Below are positions 34,211-43,272 of a stretch of 64,000 bases of DNA, piece by piece. The number at the start of each line of letters is the position of its first letter. Within the stretch, counting starts at the first letter, position 1. Source of the stretch: Planctomycetaceae bacterium (GTDB lineage Bacteria > Planctomycetota > Planctomycetia > Planctomycetales > Planctomycetaceae); NCBI GenBank assembly GCA_021732415.1, contig JAKFVC010000091.1, positions 1-64,000 of the forward strand. Direction: 5' to 3'. The notes under the pieces are model-generated. The model was not told the origin of the DNA and did no database searches. It saw only the letters and a program-made list of their open reading frames with translations. The position numbers and the translations under genes were made by a program.

Positions 34211-35444
34211 ACCAGTCTGCGCGTGTTGTCGGCAGGCTGTTATTCGCTGCGCGGGCAAACACGACTTGGAAGAGTTGCAAGTCGCCGCTCAAAAACGTGG
34301 CCGACGATGACGCCAGATAAAGTCGCCACATGCGGACGAAGTTATCGTCGAACATGGCTCGTACTTGATCGGTGGCTGTTTCGTAGCGGGCGAGCCAATC
34401 CGCACAGGTGCGTGCGTAATGGAGCCGCAGGTTTTCGACGTCGAGGACCGAGAAACCTCCGTCTTCGAAGATGTCCATCATTTCCCGCAGGCTCGGCGCA
34501 TAGGCACCCGGAAAGATGTATTTGACGGTCCACGGATCAAGCGGTTTGGCGATATTGCGGCCAATACTGTGAATCAAACCGCGGCCTTCCGGAGTGAGCA
34601 CGCGGCCAATTACTTCACCCAGCGTGCGATAACTTTCAGGACCAACATGTTCGAGCATCCCTACCGAAACGAACGCGTCACACTCGCCGGTGATGTTGCG
34701 GTAGTCGTCTTCGACGAATTCGACGCGATCACTGAGCCCCTCGGCAGCGGCTCGCTGGCGGGCATAGGCGACTTGTTCTTTCGAGAGATTATACGCTTGG
34801 ACTGTCACCCCGTAGTGGCGTGCCATATGCAGGGCGAGAGCACCCCAACCGCAGCCCGCTTCGATCACTCGTTCGCCCGGTTTCAGACGCAGCTTGGTAC
34901 ACACATAGTCCAGCTTCGCCGTCTGGGCTTCCTCCAGGGTCGCTTCCTGACGGGCATAGTAGGCACACGTATAGACCAGTTGTTGGTCCAACCATAACTT
35001 GTAGAAATCGTTGCCGATATCGTAGTGATGATGGACGCGCCGCTTGGAAGCCGCGAACGTGTTCCGTGGGACCTGGCGGCTGAAGAATGTGGGCCAGAAT
35101 TGAGGCGTCGCCACACGCGCTAAGCCCCGATTCATCTCGACCAGAGTCTGGATCAGGTCTCCTTCGATCGTCAATTCATTGGCGGCGAAAGCTTCGCCAA
35201 AACTGAGGATAGGGCTGACCAGCAGCCGGCGGAGCACACGCGGCCGATGAATGATCGCTCGGCCAATTGGCGAAGCGCGGTCGCCAATGACCGTTCCATC
35301 CCACAAGACGATCTGGATCGCCGGGCGGCCGATTTGCTGGTACAGTTTTTCGACAAATAGTCGTTCCAGACCGAGGGAACGTCGCACGGGCAAACCAGGC
35401 GCGTCTCCTCCCGCGGTCGATCGCGGCTGCGATTGCGAAATCAT
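34203..35444 (-). CDS. cfa: Cyclopropane-fatty-acyl-phospholipid synthase
   Basis: 413 residues. The enzyme adds a methylene from S-adenosylmethionine across the double bond of membrane-phospholipid acyl chains. The C-terminal methyltransferase has the SAM motif VIEAGCGWGALALHMA and the VSVGMLEHVG and FPGAY segments characteristic of the family; RVHHHYDIGNDFYKLWLD marks the linker seen in the E. coli enzyme. The N-terminal 100 residues form the family's lipid-binding domain. It is peripheral to the inner membrane. A closely related mycolic-acid-type cyclase is not ruled out but less likely here. It follows a DUF2934 gene 20 bases away on the same strand. Confidence 0.94.
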   Translation of the reverse strand: MISQSQPRSTAGGDAPGLPVRRSLGLERLFVEKLYQQIGRPAIQIVLWDGTVIGDRASPIGRAIIHRPRVLRRLLVSPILSFGEAFAANELTIEGDLIQTLVEMNRGLARVATPQFWPTFFSRQVPRNTFAASKRRVHHHYDIGNDFYKLWLDQQLVYTCAYYARQEATLEEAQTAKLDYVCTKLRLKPGERVIEAGCGWGALALHMARHYGVTVQAYNLSKEQVAYARQRAAAEGLSDRVEFVEDDYRNITGECDAFVSVGMLEHVGPESYRTLGEVIGRVLTPEGRGLIHSIGRNIAKPLDPWTVKYIFPGAYAPSLREMMDIFEDGGFSVLDVENLRLHYARTCADWLARYETATDQVRAMFDDNFVRMWRLYLASSSATFLSGDLQLFQVVFARAANNSLPTTRADWYA

Positions 35445-35464
35445 GCAGGAAACGCTCTTTCCGT

Positions 35465-35761
35465 TCAGGTCTGCCCTTGCAGTTCTTGCTCAGCAGCCAG
35501 CCAGAAGGGAACGCCATCGCCCTCAGGCTTGCCGGCCGCTTCCCATTTCAAGAAGGCCCGGACGCGTAATTCGTCGGGGCAAATGGAAGTTGCGGTGCAG
35601 CACGATTCCGCGGCGGGAGTTTCCTCAATCACGTCCACTGGAGCAGGTGCGGCGGGAGGCGCAGCGACCTTCGTTTTAGTGGCCGTCGACTTCATGGCTT
35701 CGGGGCGATTTGCGGCTTCGGTTTTGTAGTGTGGCTTGCTCAATTCTACAGTCCTTTTCAT
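35465..35761 (-). CDS. DUF2934 protein with Ala/Pro-rich N-terminus
   Basis: 98 residues. The C-terminal third carries the DUF2934 pattern: DELRVRAFLKWEAAGKPEGDGVPFWLAAEQEL. The preceding 60 residues are rich in A, P, T and K with AAESCCTATSICP, a Cys cluster that is odd for this family. A GTG four codons upstream (35773) is an alternative start. It lies 20 bases before the cfa gene and may be co-transcribed. Function unknown. It shows the same GxPEG...FW.AEQE core as the protein encoded at 31966. Confidence 0.8.
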   Translation of the reverse strand: MKRTVELSKPHYKTEAANRPEAMKSTATKTKVAAPPAAPAPVDVIEETPAAESCCTATSICPDELRVRAFLKWEAAGKPEGDGVPFWLAAEQELQGQT

Positions 35762-36139
35762 CTCGAGTTTCACCGGACAACTCTCATCAGCATCCAGATT
35801 GCCGACTGAGACTTCGATTTGGCCCCGGATCGATAACCGGCATCACTGCGAGGTGTCGAATCCAAGTGCAATTTTCACGCCGATTGGCATTATCTGCGAT
35901 GCGCGTCCTCGGGACAACTTGATTTCTGGAATCTTGCGTTTTTTCGTGAGCGTCGTGGGACGGGTCTCCAGGCCCGTCCGTCCCTCGTCCGGCGATTGAT
36001 TGCCGGAATCCCTGGGTTGGTCTCATCTCAAATTATTGACACGAAGAGCCAGTTTGTGCTCTTTGATCGCCTGCGAGTGTTGTCGAGTTTGGCTGCGAGA
36101 ACCGGGCGGACGGGCCTGGAGACCCGTCCCACGACACGT
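35762..36139. other. Intergenic region with GGGACGGGTCTCC palindrome
   Basis: 378 bases. A 185-base inverted repeat fills the right half. The left half contains no recognisable promoter or gene. Confidence 0.6.
35951..36135. repeat. GGGACGGGTCTCC inverted repeat
   Basis: CGTGGGACGGGTCTCCAGGC (35953 on) returns inverted as GCCTGGAGACCCGTCCCACG, ending at 36135. The arms are about 130 bases apart. A single related arm, AGGACGGGTCTCCCGGCCCC, lies at 42791. It abuts the 3' end of the cyclase-like gene. Confidence 0.8.
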
Positions 36140-37180
36140 TCATTTCTCAACTGGCAGAGAGAGTGCCAGGGCGGTGGTCGACCAGCCAGCTGCAGCCATC
36201 GAAATGAATTGGTCCTTGCCGTGCGGATAGCCCGATTCAAAATGGGTTTGAAACGGCTTACTGCGCGAGACGACATGCCACGAACCGTCCGGCTTCTGGA
36301 TGGAGATCAGGTAGTTCAAACCCTTGCGGTACGCTGCGGAGTCGCCCGCCACTCCGCCAGCTTGATGCAAGGCGACCAGTACAGTGCCCGTGGCATAGGC
36401 GTCGCTCGACAGATCGGGAAGCTGTGCCCACCCGCCATCTTCGCGCTGGGCCTTCAGTAATTCCTCACTGGCCGCCTGCCGGTCGGCTTCCGGAGCCCCC
36501 ACGAGATGCAGTGTCCGCAGGCGGAAGACGCGGTCTTCGGTGTCCTCGGGACGCGCTTCCAGCAGCCACTTGGTGACGCGCGCCGTGCGGGCGTCGATCC
36601 GTTCCTTTTGCTCGGGGGTCCCAAACGTTTTTAACCCGCGGAGTGCGACGAAGCTCGATGTGAACACGCTTTGTTCGCTGGGTGGCCGGCGTGATTGCGG
36701 CTGCCAATGTTCCTGATCGTTCTGAAACTGCAGCAGAAATTCGGTGACCGCGGCCGTGGTTTCGTCGGGCGCGCGGCCGCCGTTATCAAGAGCCCACAGG
36801 GCGTAGCCAGCGGTATCGATTTGCCCCCCTTGGCCTTTCCCCATCAGGTAGTTGGCTTTATTCCGCGCGAGGAAGTCGGCGATAAACTGCACCTGGGTCT
36901 TCATGTGCTCTTCGTCAATCTTGAAGCCGCGTGTGCGAGCGACCGTGAGGGCCTGGATGGGCAGCCCCTGATTGTGGCAGGTGAAGCATTGCTTGCGTTG
37001 CTCGAGAGAGCCTTTGGCCCCCAGTTCCAGCAGGGGAATCGATTTGGTGACGGCGGCGCGAACGGCGTCCGCGGTTGGAGCCTCTTCAGCGGATGCGGGG
37101 CAGGTCAACAGACCATAGATGATGAACCATGCTGCAAGAAAAAGGGTGGCAGTTGATGCTGTTCCAGTGGTGAGTTTCAT
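36140..37180 (-). CDS. Exported squalene-cyclase-like protein with haem-type motif
   Basis: 346 residues. A signal peptide ends near CPASAEE. A c-type haem motif, CFTCH (C65, H69), is followed by alpha/alpha-barrel repeats of the prenyltransferase/squalene cyclase type: IDTAGYALWALDNGG, LKAQREDGGWAQLP and ISIQKPDGSWHV, with QxxDGxW repeats. The catalytic DXDD/DCTA motif of triterpene cyclases is not seen, so this is probably not an active cyclase. A periplasmic haem-binding or substrate-binding toroid is the best reading. Planctomycete genomes encode several such chimeras of unknown role. Followed by the inverted repeat, then divergent DUF2934/cfa genes. Confidence 0.85.
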   Translation of the reverse strand: MKLTTGTASTATLFLAAWFIIYGLLTCPASAEEAPTADAVRAAVTKSIPLLELGAKGSLEQRKQCFTCHNQGLPIQALTVARTRGFKIDEEHMKTQVQFIADFLARNKANYLMGKGQGGQIDTAGYALWALDNGGRAPDETTAAVTEFLLQFQNDQEHWQPQSRRPPSEQSVFTSSFVALRGLKTFGTPEQKERIDARTARVTKWLLEARPEDTEDRVFRLRTLHLVGAPEADRQAASEELLKAQREDGGWAQLPDLSSDAYATGTVLVALHQAGGVAGDSAAYRKGLNYLISIQKPDGSWHVVSRSKPFQTHFESGYPHGKDQFISMAAAGWSTTALALSLPVEK

Positions 37181-37218
37181 AGTTGCCTTTTCTGCAACGA
37201 TTCAATTCTGGTCCCACG

Positions 37219-37246
37219 TGAGCCCGGCGGCGTAAGCCCCGGGATT
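37219..37246. repeat. GCCCGGCGGCGTAAGCCCC repeat, copy 3
   Basis: GAGCCCGGCGGCGTAAGCCC followed by CGGGATT. A second palindrome, GACGCTGGCAGCGTC, is at 37291-37305. Both lie upstream of the 346-residue gene. Confidence 0.65.
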
Positions 37247-37289
37247 CTTCGTGGTGATCGATGCTGCCAGTGCCAGTGCCGGAGGACAC

Positions 37290-37306
37290 AGACGCTGGCA
37301 GCGTCT
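37290..37306. repeat. GACGCTGGCAGCGTC palindrome
   Basis: A perfect 7-1-7 palindrome just beyond the 3' end of the 1778-residue gene. Fragments of the same word occur at 25588 and 46668. Confidence 0.5.
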
Positions 37307-37318
37307 CCCACGGGGAGT

Positions 37319-40300
37319 TTACTTCTTCTTCAACTCAATCTCATCCAGCAAATCATCCGTCGCATTGCGTCCCTTATTCTTACCGTTCGGAGCCGCCTTC
37401 TCCAACTGCCGCTCGTCGCGCGTCGCCGTCGTCACTGCCAGCGTTCCCCACAGATGCGGATCGAGTCGCGCTTCCCACGCTTCGTCGGTCGTCCCTGTGG
37501 CGAGCGTGTTGCTCCAATAGAAACGGCGTTGGACCGTATGCCCGTCGTCGCTCGCCAGGACACCCCAATCGCACCGCAATAACTGTCCGTCGACTGGCTT
37601 CCAGCCCAGTGATCTGAGCGGTATGGCAGCCGTAAAGGTGAATTGGTTATCGCCGTCCGCTTTGAAGTTCAGCTTGGCGTCAGTCAGCCGAATTACGCGG
37701 TCAAACTTGGTTGTCCCGCCGGCATCGGTTCGCGTCTCCCAGGCTTCGTTCGGACTCGCATCGGCCGCGATTGGCTGATAGAGCACCGCTTGCAGCTTGC
37801 CCTCGGCGACTGTAAACAACATTCGCAAATCCCCGGCGACCGGTCCCTTACGTCCGGCCGCGGCCTGTCCGTCAATTCCTAACTGCAGATCAAGGCAAGC
37901 CCCCGTCTTAAAGTAGCGATGAAAATCGGTCCCCGAATTGCTGAGCTGGCCGAGTCCCGTCACGCTCCAGCGAACGTAAAGGTTCTCGTTGTCATAGCCC
38001 ATCCCAAACTTGGCCCCGTCGAGTTCCGCCACTTCGACGACTTGACCATCCTTCACGAGCAAGCATTCTAAGATGCGCGCCTGGCTCTTCGCTTCGCGTC
38101 GAGCGAGCTCTTCCTGACGTTGCCGTACTCGTCGGGCGTCGTCGGTCGACACCACAACTTCCCCTTCCAGGCGGCGGAATTTGTCCAATCCCAGCACCTC
38201 GGTAATCATGATGAAGTTATGTCCGTGAACGATATAGTCCTTACCATCTGGCGTCTGCGTAAAGTAACCGTGGAAGTGCTCTTGCCCCGCAGTCAAATTG
38301 TCCAACGGAGTATCGCGCTGCACACTGGCCAGCGAGGTCTCCACCGTACTGCGCGGGTCGAACTTGTGACGCAAGATTTGTCCGGCAAGCAAACCATCGG
38401 CCGTCCAGATTTTCCACTGGCCGTTGTTGCCATGCACGATGACGTATTCACCCAGATCACCAGCCTTGGCCGTGGCATGTCCGATCACGGCAAATTCATT
38501 GCTGACGTATCCCGGTTCATAAGGAGGCAACCACAGTCCCGACACGCTTTGATGCTCGGTCGGATAACTCCAGCGAACGTGCCCGGTTTTGTCGATCGCC
38601 TGTGTTTCCTGGCCCAGGCCGTCGCCGTGCCTGACGCGTCGTTGCGATGGCATACCAAACGCCAGGACATCGCCGTTATTGAGCTCATAGAGTCCCACAC
38701 GCGGTGACGGTGACTCGATCTTTTCAAAGACCGGCGTGCCGTTCTTCAACACCGATTTGGGTTGATACATCTGCGACCCGGCCCAGCAATGCAGGGCGGA
38801 GGTGAATCGTCCCAGTTGGAGGCCCCCCATCTGCGGCGGCTTGAGTTCCAACGTGACTTCGTGGGGATTGACCTCGCCGTCACCATTCACATCGGCCCAC
38901 AAGAACGTATAGTCCTTCGGCACCTTGCCCTCGGCGAGCAATTTGAGAATACCGGGCGTCTTCAATTGATCGAACGCATTGGCCTCACCAAATGCCGCTG
39001 CCAGCGCGGTGACACCCTTGGCCTCGTCGTACCGATAGACGACTCCCACCTGCTGTGACGCCGAATGGGACAGCGGTGTCGTCGTCAGATAAGTGTGCCC
39101 CTGATAGCGGACGGGCACGCAGTTCTCGGGCATCCACGGGGCCATCTTATTCTTGATGCGTGAGTGCCCCGTCTTCCAATCGATCGCAAATTCAATGTGA
39201 TGATAGAACAGCCGCGCCTTGTCGGCCGGATCGAGGACGCCGCCTCCTCCGTAGTGAGTGTTCCCGTAAAACTCGCGGACGAACTTGCCCTTGGCATCGT
39301 ACTGCACAATGCGGCGCGGAATGTCCTGGCTTTCGACGACCCACAACTGGCCGGAATTATCGACGACCAGAGTTTCGATCTGATTGAATTTCTCAGGATC
39401 CCAGGGACCGACTTGTTGCCCGCCTGCATGTCCGATCGTACGTAGCTTTTTGCCTTGCGGATCATAGACGTGAATGACCTGCTCGGGGTGGACTGCCACA
39501 TAGAACAAGCCATCCGCTCCAATCGCGAGACGATGTGCGATCGTGGACTGCCCATCAATCTCAGGCAAGATAGAAGTCGCCGCGCCTGATTCGGGATTGA
39601 TCTGCACGATTTGACCCTGCATCACCGCGAACAGAGCACCATCGGCGCGGTAGGCCAGAGATACGGGAACCGCTGGGCCCACTGGACTTTGTTTCGAGTC
39701 CGCCTTGTCATTCTCAGCCAATTTTACGGTTGTTTCGCTAATCACTTTGCCCGTCTGGCCATCACGGACTTCCAACCGCTGAGCAGACAGCGTATCCAGC
39801 GGAGCTTCCTCCCCCAGGTATTGCAGGGCGGCCACTCCCCAGACGCGGCAACGTCGCGGGTCGAGCGTGCGGCCACCGTGGTCGCGCCGCAGTGATGCCG
39901 TTCCCCGCTGACTGTTATCTGCCCATTGCGAAACCACTCGCAGTCGCACGGCGCGGGTGGTGATCTCACCACCAAACGGGACGTAGCCGTCGAGATACAT
40001 CGCACAGTCATTGCGTTCAAATGCAGGTTCATACGAGTCGCGACGAGCCTGTTCATACTTCGCGACTTGTCGCCAGCCGGTCGCATCGGTGAGCGGAACG
40101 GAGCTTGCCGTCGCATCGTCCCAGACATCGATCTCCGTGAGTGCACCGTCGATCTCTTTGATCGCCAATCCCGCCAACTTCTGCGGTTCCTTCCATTCCA
40201 GGACATACACTCCCGGATTCTCTGGCGATAGCGCTTCGGTCCGTTGAGCGTCCCATTCACCTGACGCGTTGACCTCACCTGAATTCACGCGCACCTCAGC

Positions 40301-42655
40301 TTGAGGCGTCACATTGGTGAATCGGCGACGCAGCAACTTCATCCCTTCAAACCGCGCGAACCAACCAGGAGCAGCCTTGGCCTCGGCACCGAGTTTGCCT
40401 TCGCCCGTTTTGGCCGGTTTATCCAGATCGATTTCGAGCGGATCCTTTGAAGCGTCTTTAGTCAGCAAATCATCAATCAGATTGTCCTCGGCAGCATCTT
40501 TGGCTAGTCGCACGCGTAGTCGGAGGCCGCGCGTCCGGGTCTCAGGAGGCATGGGGATACACGTCCAACCGGGCTTAGGTTGTTCGGGGCAGAGTTGCCA
40601 GTTCGCCTCCTGGCGCGGATTGGGCGGATAGGGAGCATCCGCTTTCAGGACGCTCATCTCGACTTGATATTCCGGTCCGACGCACGGCAGTACCACGCTC
40701 CCCAGCGGTACCGGTTCGCGGAACGCCAGTACGACGTATTGGTACTTCTTATCTCCGCCGGCCGTATCAATGGTGATGGGGAAGATCGACTCGCGACGAT
40801 CAGGTGAGACCTGTCCTTGCCCCGCCGGTTGGCCGGTCAGTCGCAGCAGCCGCAAGAAGTCGACTCGCGGATTCGGTTGGACGCGACGCGTGCCGAGCGG
40901 ATCAGGAATCCGTTCCGCGAATTTTGGCAGACAGTGTTCCATGTCAACCACTTCTGATCGCGTGGCATTTTCCAGCCAGGGCACGGGTGATGTCAGCGAA
41001 ATGGCGACTTTCCCGTCATGAGCCGCGAAGCCAACCAGAGTGCCTTGCCGCTCGACGCTCGACAGGGCGGCCAGCCGTTCGATCTGATGTGTCTTCGGAT
41101 CGAGGCGATGGAGGGAATCGCGTTCTTGAATGTAGACATAGCGATTATCGGCGGTGAGGCATCCCACGCCGCTGAACGGACCGAAGCTGTGCTTGCCCCA
41201 TTGCTTGCGGCCCTCGAGATTGCACTCGATCAGACTGACGCCCCCTTCAACTCCGGGCGATCCGAAGTAAAGTCGATCGCCGCACGTCGCACCCGAGGTA
41301 ATCGAAGCATGATCGGCCAGCCAGCCGTTCGCTCCCGATTCACCGTTCAGCCAGGGGGTCATCCCGGGGAAGATCTGCGGCGTATTCGGATAAACGGTCA
41401 TCTGATACCGCAGTCCCAGCGGCGGCGAAGTAATCGCTTTCCAGCGATATTTGCCCGGAGCGACCGCCAGTCCCATTTCATCCTTCAAATCCCAGGACTC
41501 GGTATTCGAGCCCTTCTTCCGATCAACCTGGGCCACCAGATTGCGAATGGTACGGCCTTCCTGATCGGTGATGACGAGGGCCAACTGACCATCAAACGGC
41601 TGCTCGAACGAGATCGCCTTACTGCCGGTCATGGCCGGTGCATTGGCGGCAATCGCGGCTTTTCCCGCCGACTGGTCATTCACCAAAGCCGCCATCTGCC
41701 CAATCCAGGCCACCGGACCGCGTTGGCAGGATGTCATCTCCAGCTTGATTGCCACCGTCTGCAGAGGGGGAAACATCAGCAGTCGATCAATCGCCCGCTC
41801 ACCGCCACCAGCCTGTTGATGCAGGACTTGGGCGTCGATGTGCTTCCAAGCAGACTCTGGAGCGACGGCCGGATTCAATCCCTCCGCACCCCGATAAGCA
41901 AACAGCCGGTACTTGTCGGCATTACAGCTCAGCCACAATCCGGTAAGTGCCTGAGGCGTGTCCCACGACAGAATGTAGAACGAGGGGAGGGCTTCACTGA
42001 CCGGGCCGCGTTGCATCTGTTTGGCCGCCCCGGGCCGCATGTCGCGACTCGTATTGAACCAGGCTTCGCTGCGGGGCAGGGCATCGGGGTGTGCTCCAAA
42101 CGGAGCCCGCTCGCCACTGCCGACCGCTGCCGCAGTGATGCTCGCCAGCCGAGGTTGCCAGAACAGCCACGCCAGCGGACCGCGGTACTCGCGAGTCGCC
42201 TGCAAACGGACAGCCTGGGTTTTGAAATCTGCGGGGAAGGTGTGCGTGGAACTGATCGTCTGCCAGTCAGTCGGCTTGGGCTTGTCTGGAGAGCCCGTAA
42301 ATCCCGGCTGGAGTGTCTGTGCCAGAAAATTGCCGGACGGTCCACCGCAAGTACTCAGCAATGCCGTCCCCAACGGGGTTGGTTTGCGAAAAACCAGCAC
42401 AAGCTGCCAGCCCTCTGTGGCCTGAACTTCATTCCGCACTGGCTTATCGACAATCGGATCGAAATGAGCCCGAAATGCGGCCGCCGTCAATGGCTCGCGC
42501 TGACCCTTATTAATGATCGCCGACCGTTGCAGGTCGACATCCGCCAGCGTGAAAGCGCGGGCAGCATCCACATTTCCGGCACCTCGAGCGGGCCCAATCG
42601 TCAGCAGACAGGCCAACAATAAACCTGACAGGCAGCGAACAAACAAACGCGACAT
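37319..42655 (-). CDS. Very large exported propeller protein with CBM9-like C-terminus
   Basis: 1778 residues, the largest gene here. A signal peptide ends near GPARGAG. The N-terminal 340 residues contain beta-rich modules resembling discoidin-type folds. A FlgD-like Ig stretch is near 345-405 (FDGQLALVITDQEGRTIRNLVAQVD). NHL/SMP-30-like propeller blades follow (GLFYVAVHPEQVIHVYDPQGKKLRTIG, VVDNSGQLWVVES). ADVNGDGEVNPHEV is an EF-hand-like calcium loop. The last 220 residues look like a CBM9-type carbohydrate-binding fold. The protein should be outside the cytoplasm, perhaps binding or acting on polysaccharide; no catalytic motif is visible. The run ends in a basic tail, ELKKK. It is monocistronic. 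Confidence 0.85.
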   Translation of the reverse strand: MSRLFVRCLSGLLLACLLTIGPARGAGNVDAARAFTLADVDLQRSAIINKGQREPLTAAAFRAHFDPIVDKPVRNEVQATEGWQLVLVFRKPTPLGTALLSTCGGPSGNFLAQTLQPGFTGSPDKPKPTDWQTISSTHTFPADFKTQAVRLQATREYRGPLAWLFWQPRLASITAAAVGSGERAPFGAHPDALPRSEAWFNTSRDMRPGAAKQMQRGPVSEALPSFYILSWDTPQALTGLWLSCNADKYRLFAYRGAEGLNPAVAPESAWKHIDAQVLHQQAGGGERAIDRLLMFPPLQTVAIKLEMTSCQRGPVAWIGQMAALVNDQSAGKAAIAANAPAMTGSKAISFEQPFDGQLALVITDQEGRTIRNLVAQVDRKKGSNTESWDLKDEMGLAVAPGKYRWKAITSPPLGLRYQMTVYPNTPQIFPGMTPWLNGESGANGWLADHASITSGATCGDRLYFGSPGVEGGVSLIECNLEGRKQWGKHSFGPFSGVGCLTADNRYVYIQERDSLHRLDPKTHQIERLAALSSVERQGTLVGFAAHDGKVAISLTSPVPWLENATRSEVVDMEHCLPKFAERIPDPLGTRRVQPNPRVDFLRLLRLTGQPAGQGQVSPDRRESIFPITIDTAGGDKKYQYVVLAFREPVPLGSVVLPCVGPEYQVEMSVLKADAPYPPNPRQEANWQLCPEQPKPGWTCIPMPPETRTRGLRLRVRLAKDAAEDNLIDDLLTKDASKDPLEIDLDKPAKTGEGKLGAEAKAAPGWFARFEGMKLLRRRFTNVTPQAEVRVNSGEVNASGEWDAQRTEALSPENPGVYVLEWKEPQKLAGLAIKEIDGALTEIDVWDDATASSVPLTDATGWRQVAKYEQARRDSYEPAFERNDCAMYLDGYVPFGGEITTRAVRLRVVSQWADNSQRGTASLRRDHGGRTLDPRRCRVWGVAALQYLGEEAPLDTLSAQRLEVRDGQTGKVISETTVKLAENDKADSKQSPVGPAVPVSLAYRADGALFAVMQGQIVQINPESGAATSILPEIDGQSTIAHRLAIGADGLFYVAVHPEQVIHVYDPQGKKLRTIGHAGGQQVGPWDPEKFNQIETLVVDNSGQLWVVESQDIPRRIVQYDAKGKFVREFYGNTHYGGGGVLDPADKARLFYHHIEFAIDWKTGHSRIKNKMAPWMPENCVPVRYQGHTYLTTTPLSHSASQQVGVVYRYDEAKGVTALAAAFGEANAFDQLKTPGILKLLAEGKVPKDYTFLWADVNGDGEVNPHEVTLELKPPQMGGLQLGRFTSALHCWAGSQMYQPKSVLKNGTPVFEKIESPSPRVGLYELNNGDVLAFGMPSQRRVRHGDGLGQETQAIDKTGHVRWSYPTEHQSVSGLWLPPYEPGYVSNEFAVIGHATAKAGDLGEYVIVHGNNGQWKIWTADGLLAGQILRHKFDPRSTVETSLASVQRDTPLDNLTAGQEHFHGYFTQTPDGKDYIVHGHNFIMITEVLGLDKFRRLEGEVVVSTDDARRVRQRQEELARREAKSQARILECLLVKDGQVVEVAELDGAKFGMGYDNENLYVRWSVTGLGQLSNSGTDFHRYFKTGACLDLQLGIDGQAAAGRKGPVAGDLRMLFTVAEGKLQAVLYQPIAADASPNEAWETRTDAGGTTKFDRVIRLTDAKLNFKADGDNQFTFTAAIPLRSLGWKPVDGQLLRCDWGVLASDDGHTVQRRFYWSNTLATGTTDEAWEARLDPHLWGTLAVTTATRDERQLEKAAPNGKNKGRNATDDLLDEIELKKK

Positions 42656-42790
42656 CAGACATTCTCCAGCAGAAAATCAGCAAAACAGCGAGCTCCCGGG
42701 CCACGTCCCGACGCTCATCTGTTCGCATGTCCGCAGTGCCGAACATAATAACACAGCCAACTTCGATATCCAGCGAATTCCACGCACCGT

Positions 42791-42815
42791 AGGACGGGTC
42801 TCCCGGCCCCGTCCG
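42791..42815. repeat. GGACGGGTCTCC single repeat arm
   Basis: AGGACGGGTCTCCCGGCCCC and the following GTCCG match the left arm at 35953. No right arm is visible. Confidence 0.5.
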
Positions 42816-43015
42816 AGTGCCGTCAAATGAGACTACGGCCATTACTTTTAAATGATGGCGAGGCGAGATTTGCGGCGCGTGGCATTCGCGAGATTAATTG
42901 ATTCGAAACGCCTAAAGTTACGGCCGGCGAAGCTCAAGACCTTACAGAATTCAGTGAATACGATCAAAGTCCAGATGACTCGCGTTAATCACTATGATCG
43001 TGAGATCGGTCAGTT

Positions 43016-43097
43016 CTTATTCGTGTCATTGGTGTGATTCGTGGTCACTTTTCTTCGGAGATTTTTAACCACGAATCACACCAATGACACGAATAAG
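43016..43097. repeat. CACGAATCACACAAATGACACG palindrome, copy 2
   Basis: Left arm CTTATTCGTGTCATTGGTGT through ATTCGTGG; right arm AACCACGAATCACACCAATG through ACGAATAAG. The arms are nearly perfect complements, about 20 bases apart, with the ATAAG ends outermost. Confidence 0.85.
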
Positions 43098-43272
43098 ACT
43101 CGCCATTCGCCCCTTCTTGGTCTGCTCATGGCACCCGGCTCGCTTGTTCATTTGGTATGACGTCGCGCCTTGCGTTATGTCTGAGATTGTGACAATCTGG
43201 CCCCGTTCATTTGTGGTTGTTGATCTGTTGCCTGCAGATCATCCGCCAAGCCCTACAAATTCGGATTTCTCT

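Larger units (their letters stand above)
42656..43272. other. Intergenic region between divergent genes, with repeats
   Basis: 617 bases. A single GGACGGGTCTCCCGG arm is at 42791-42815. A CACGAATCACACCAATGACACG pair is at 43016-43097. The 176 bases to the sugar-dehydrogenase start contain a frame open from 43084, which begins inside the repeat; I take it as accidental. Promoters of both flanking genes should be here. Confidence 0.5.

Noticed and set aside
41018-42622. Long open frame opposite the 1778-residue gene
   Set aside because: It lies wholly inside a well-supported gene on the other strand. Its predicted protein is rich in R, Q and H without known motifs, as expected of a GC-rich shadow frame.
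43084-43272. N-terminal extension of the sugar dehydrogenase from an ATG at 43084
   Set aside because: It begins inside a dispersed repeat, is not protein-like, and would bury the good signal peptide that starts at 43273.
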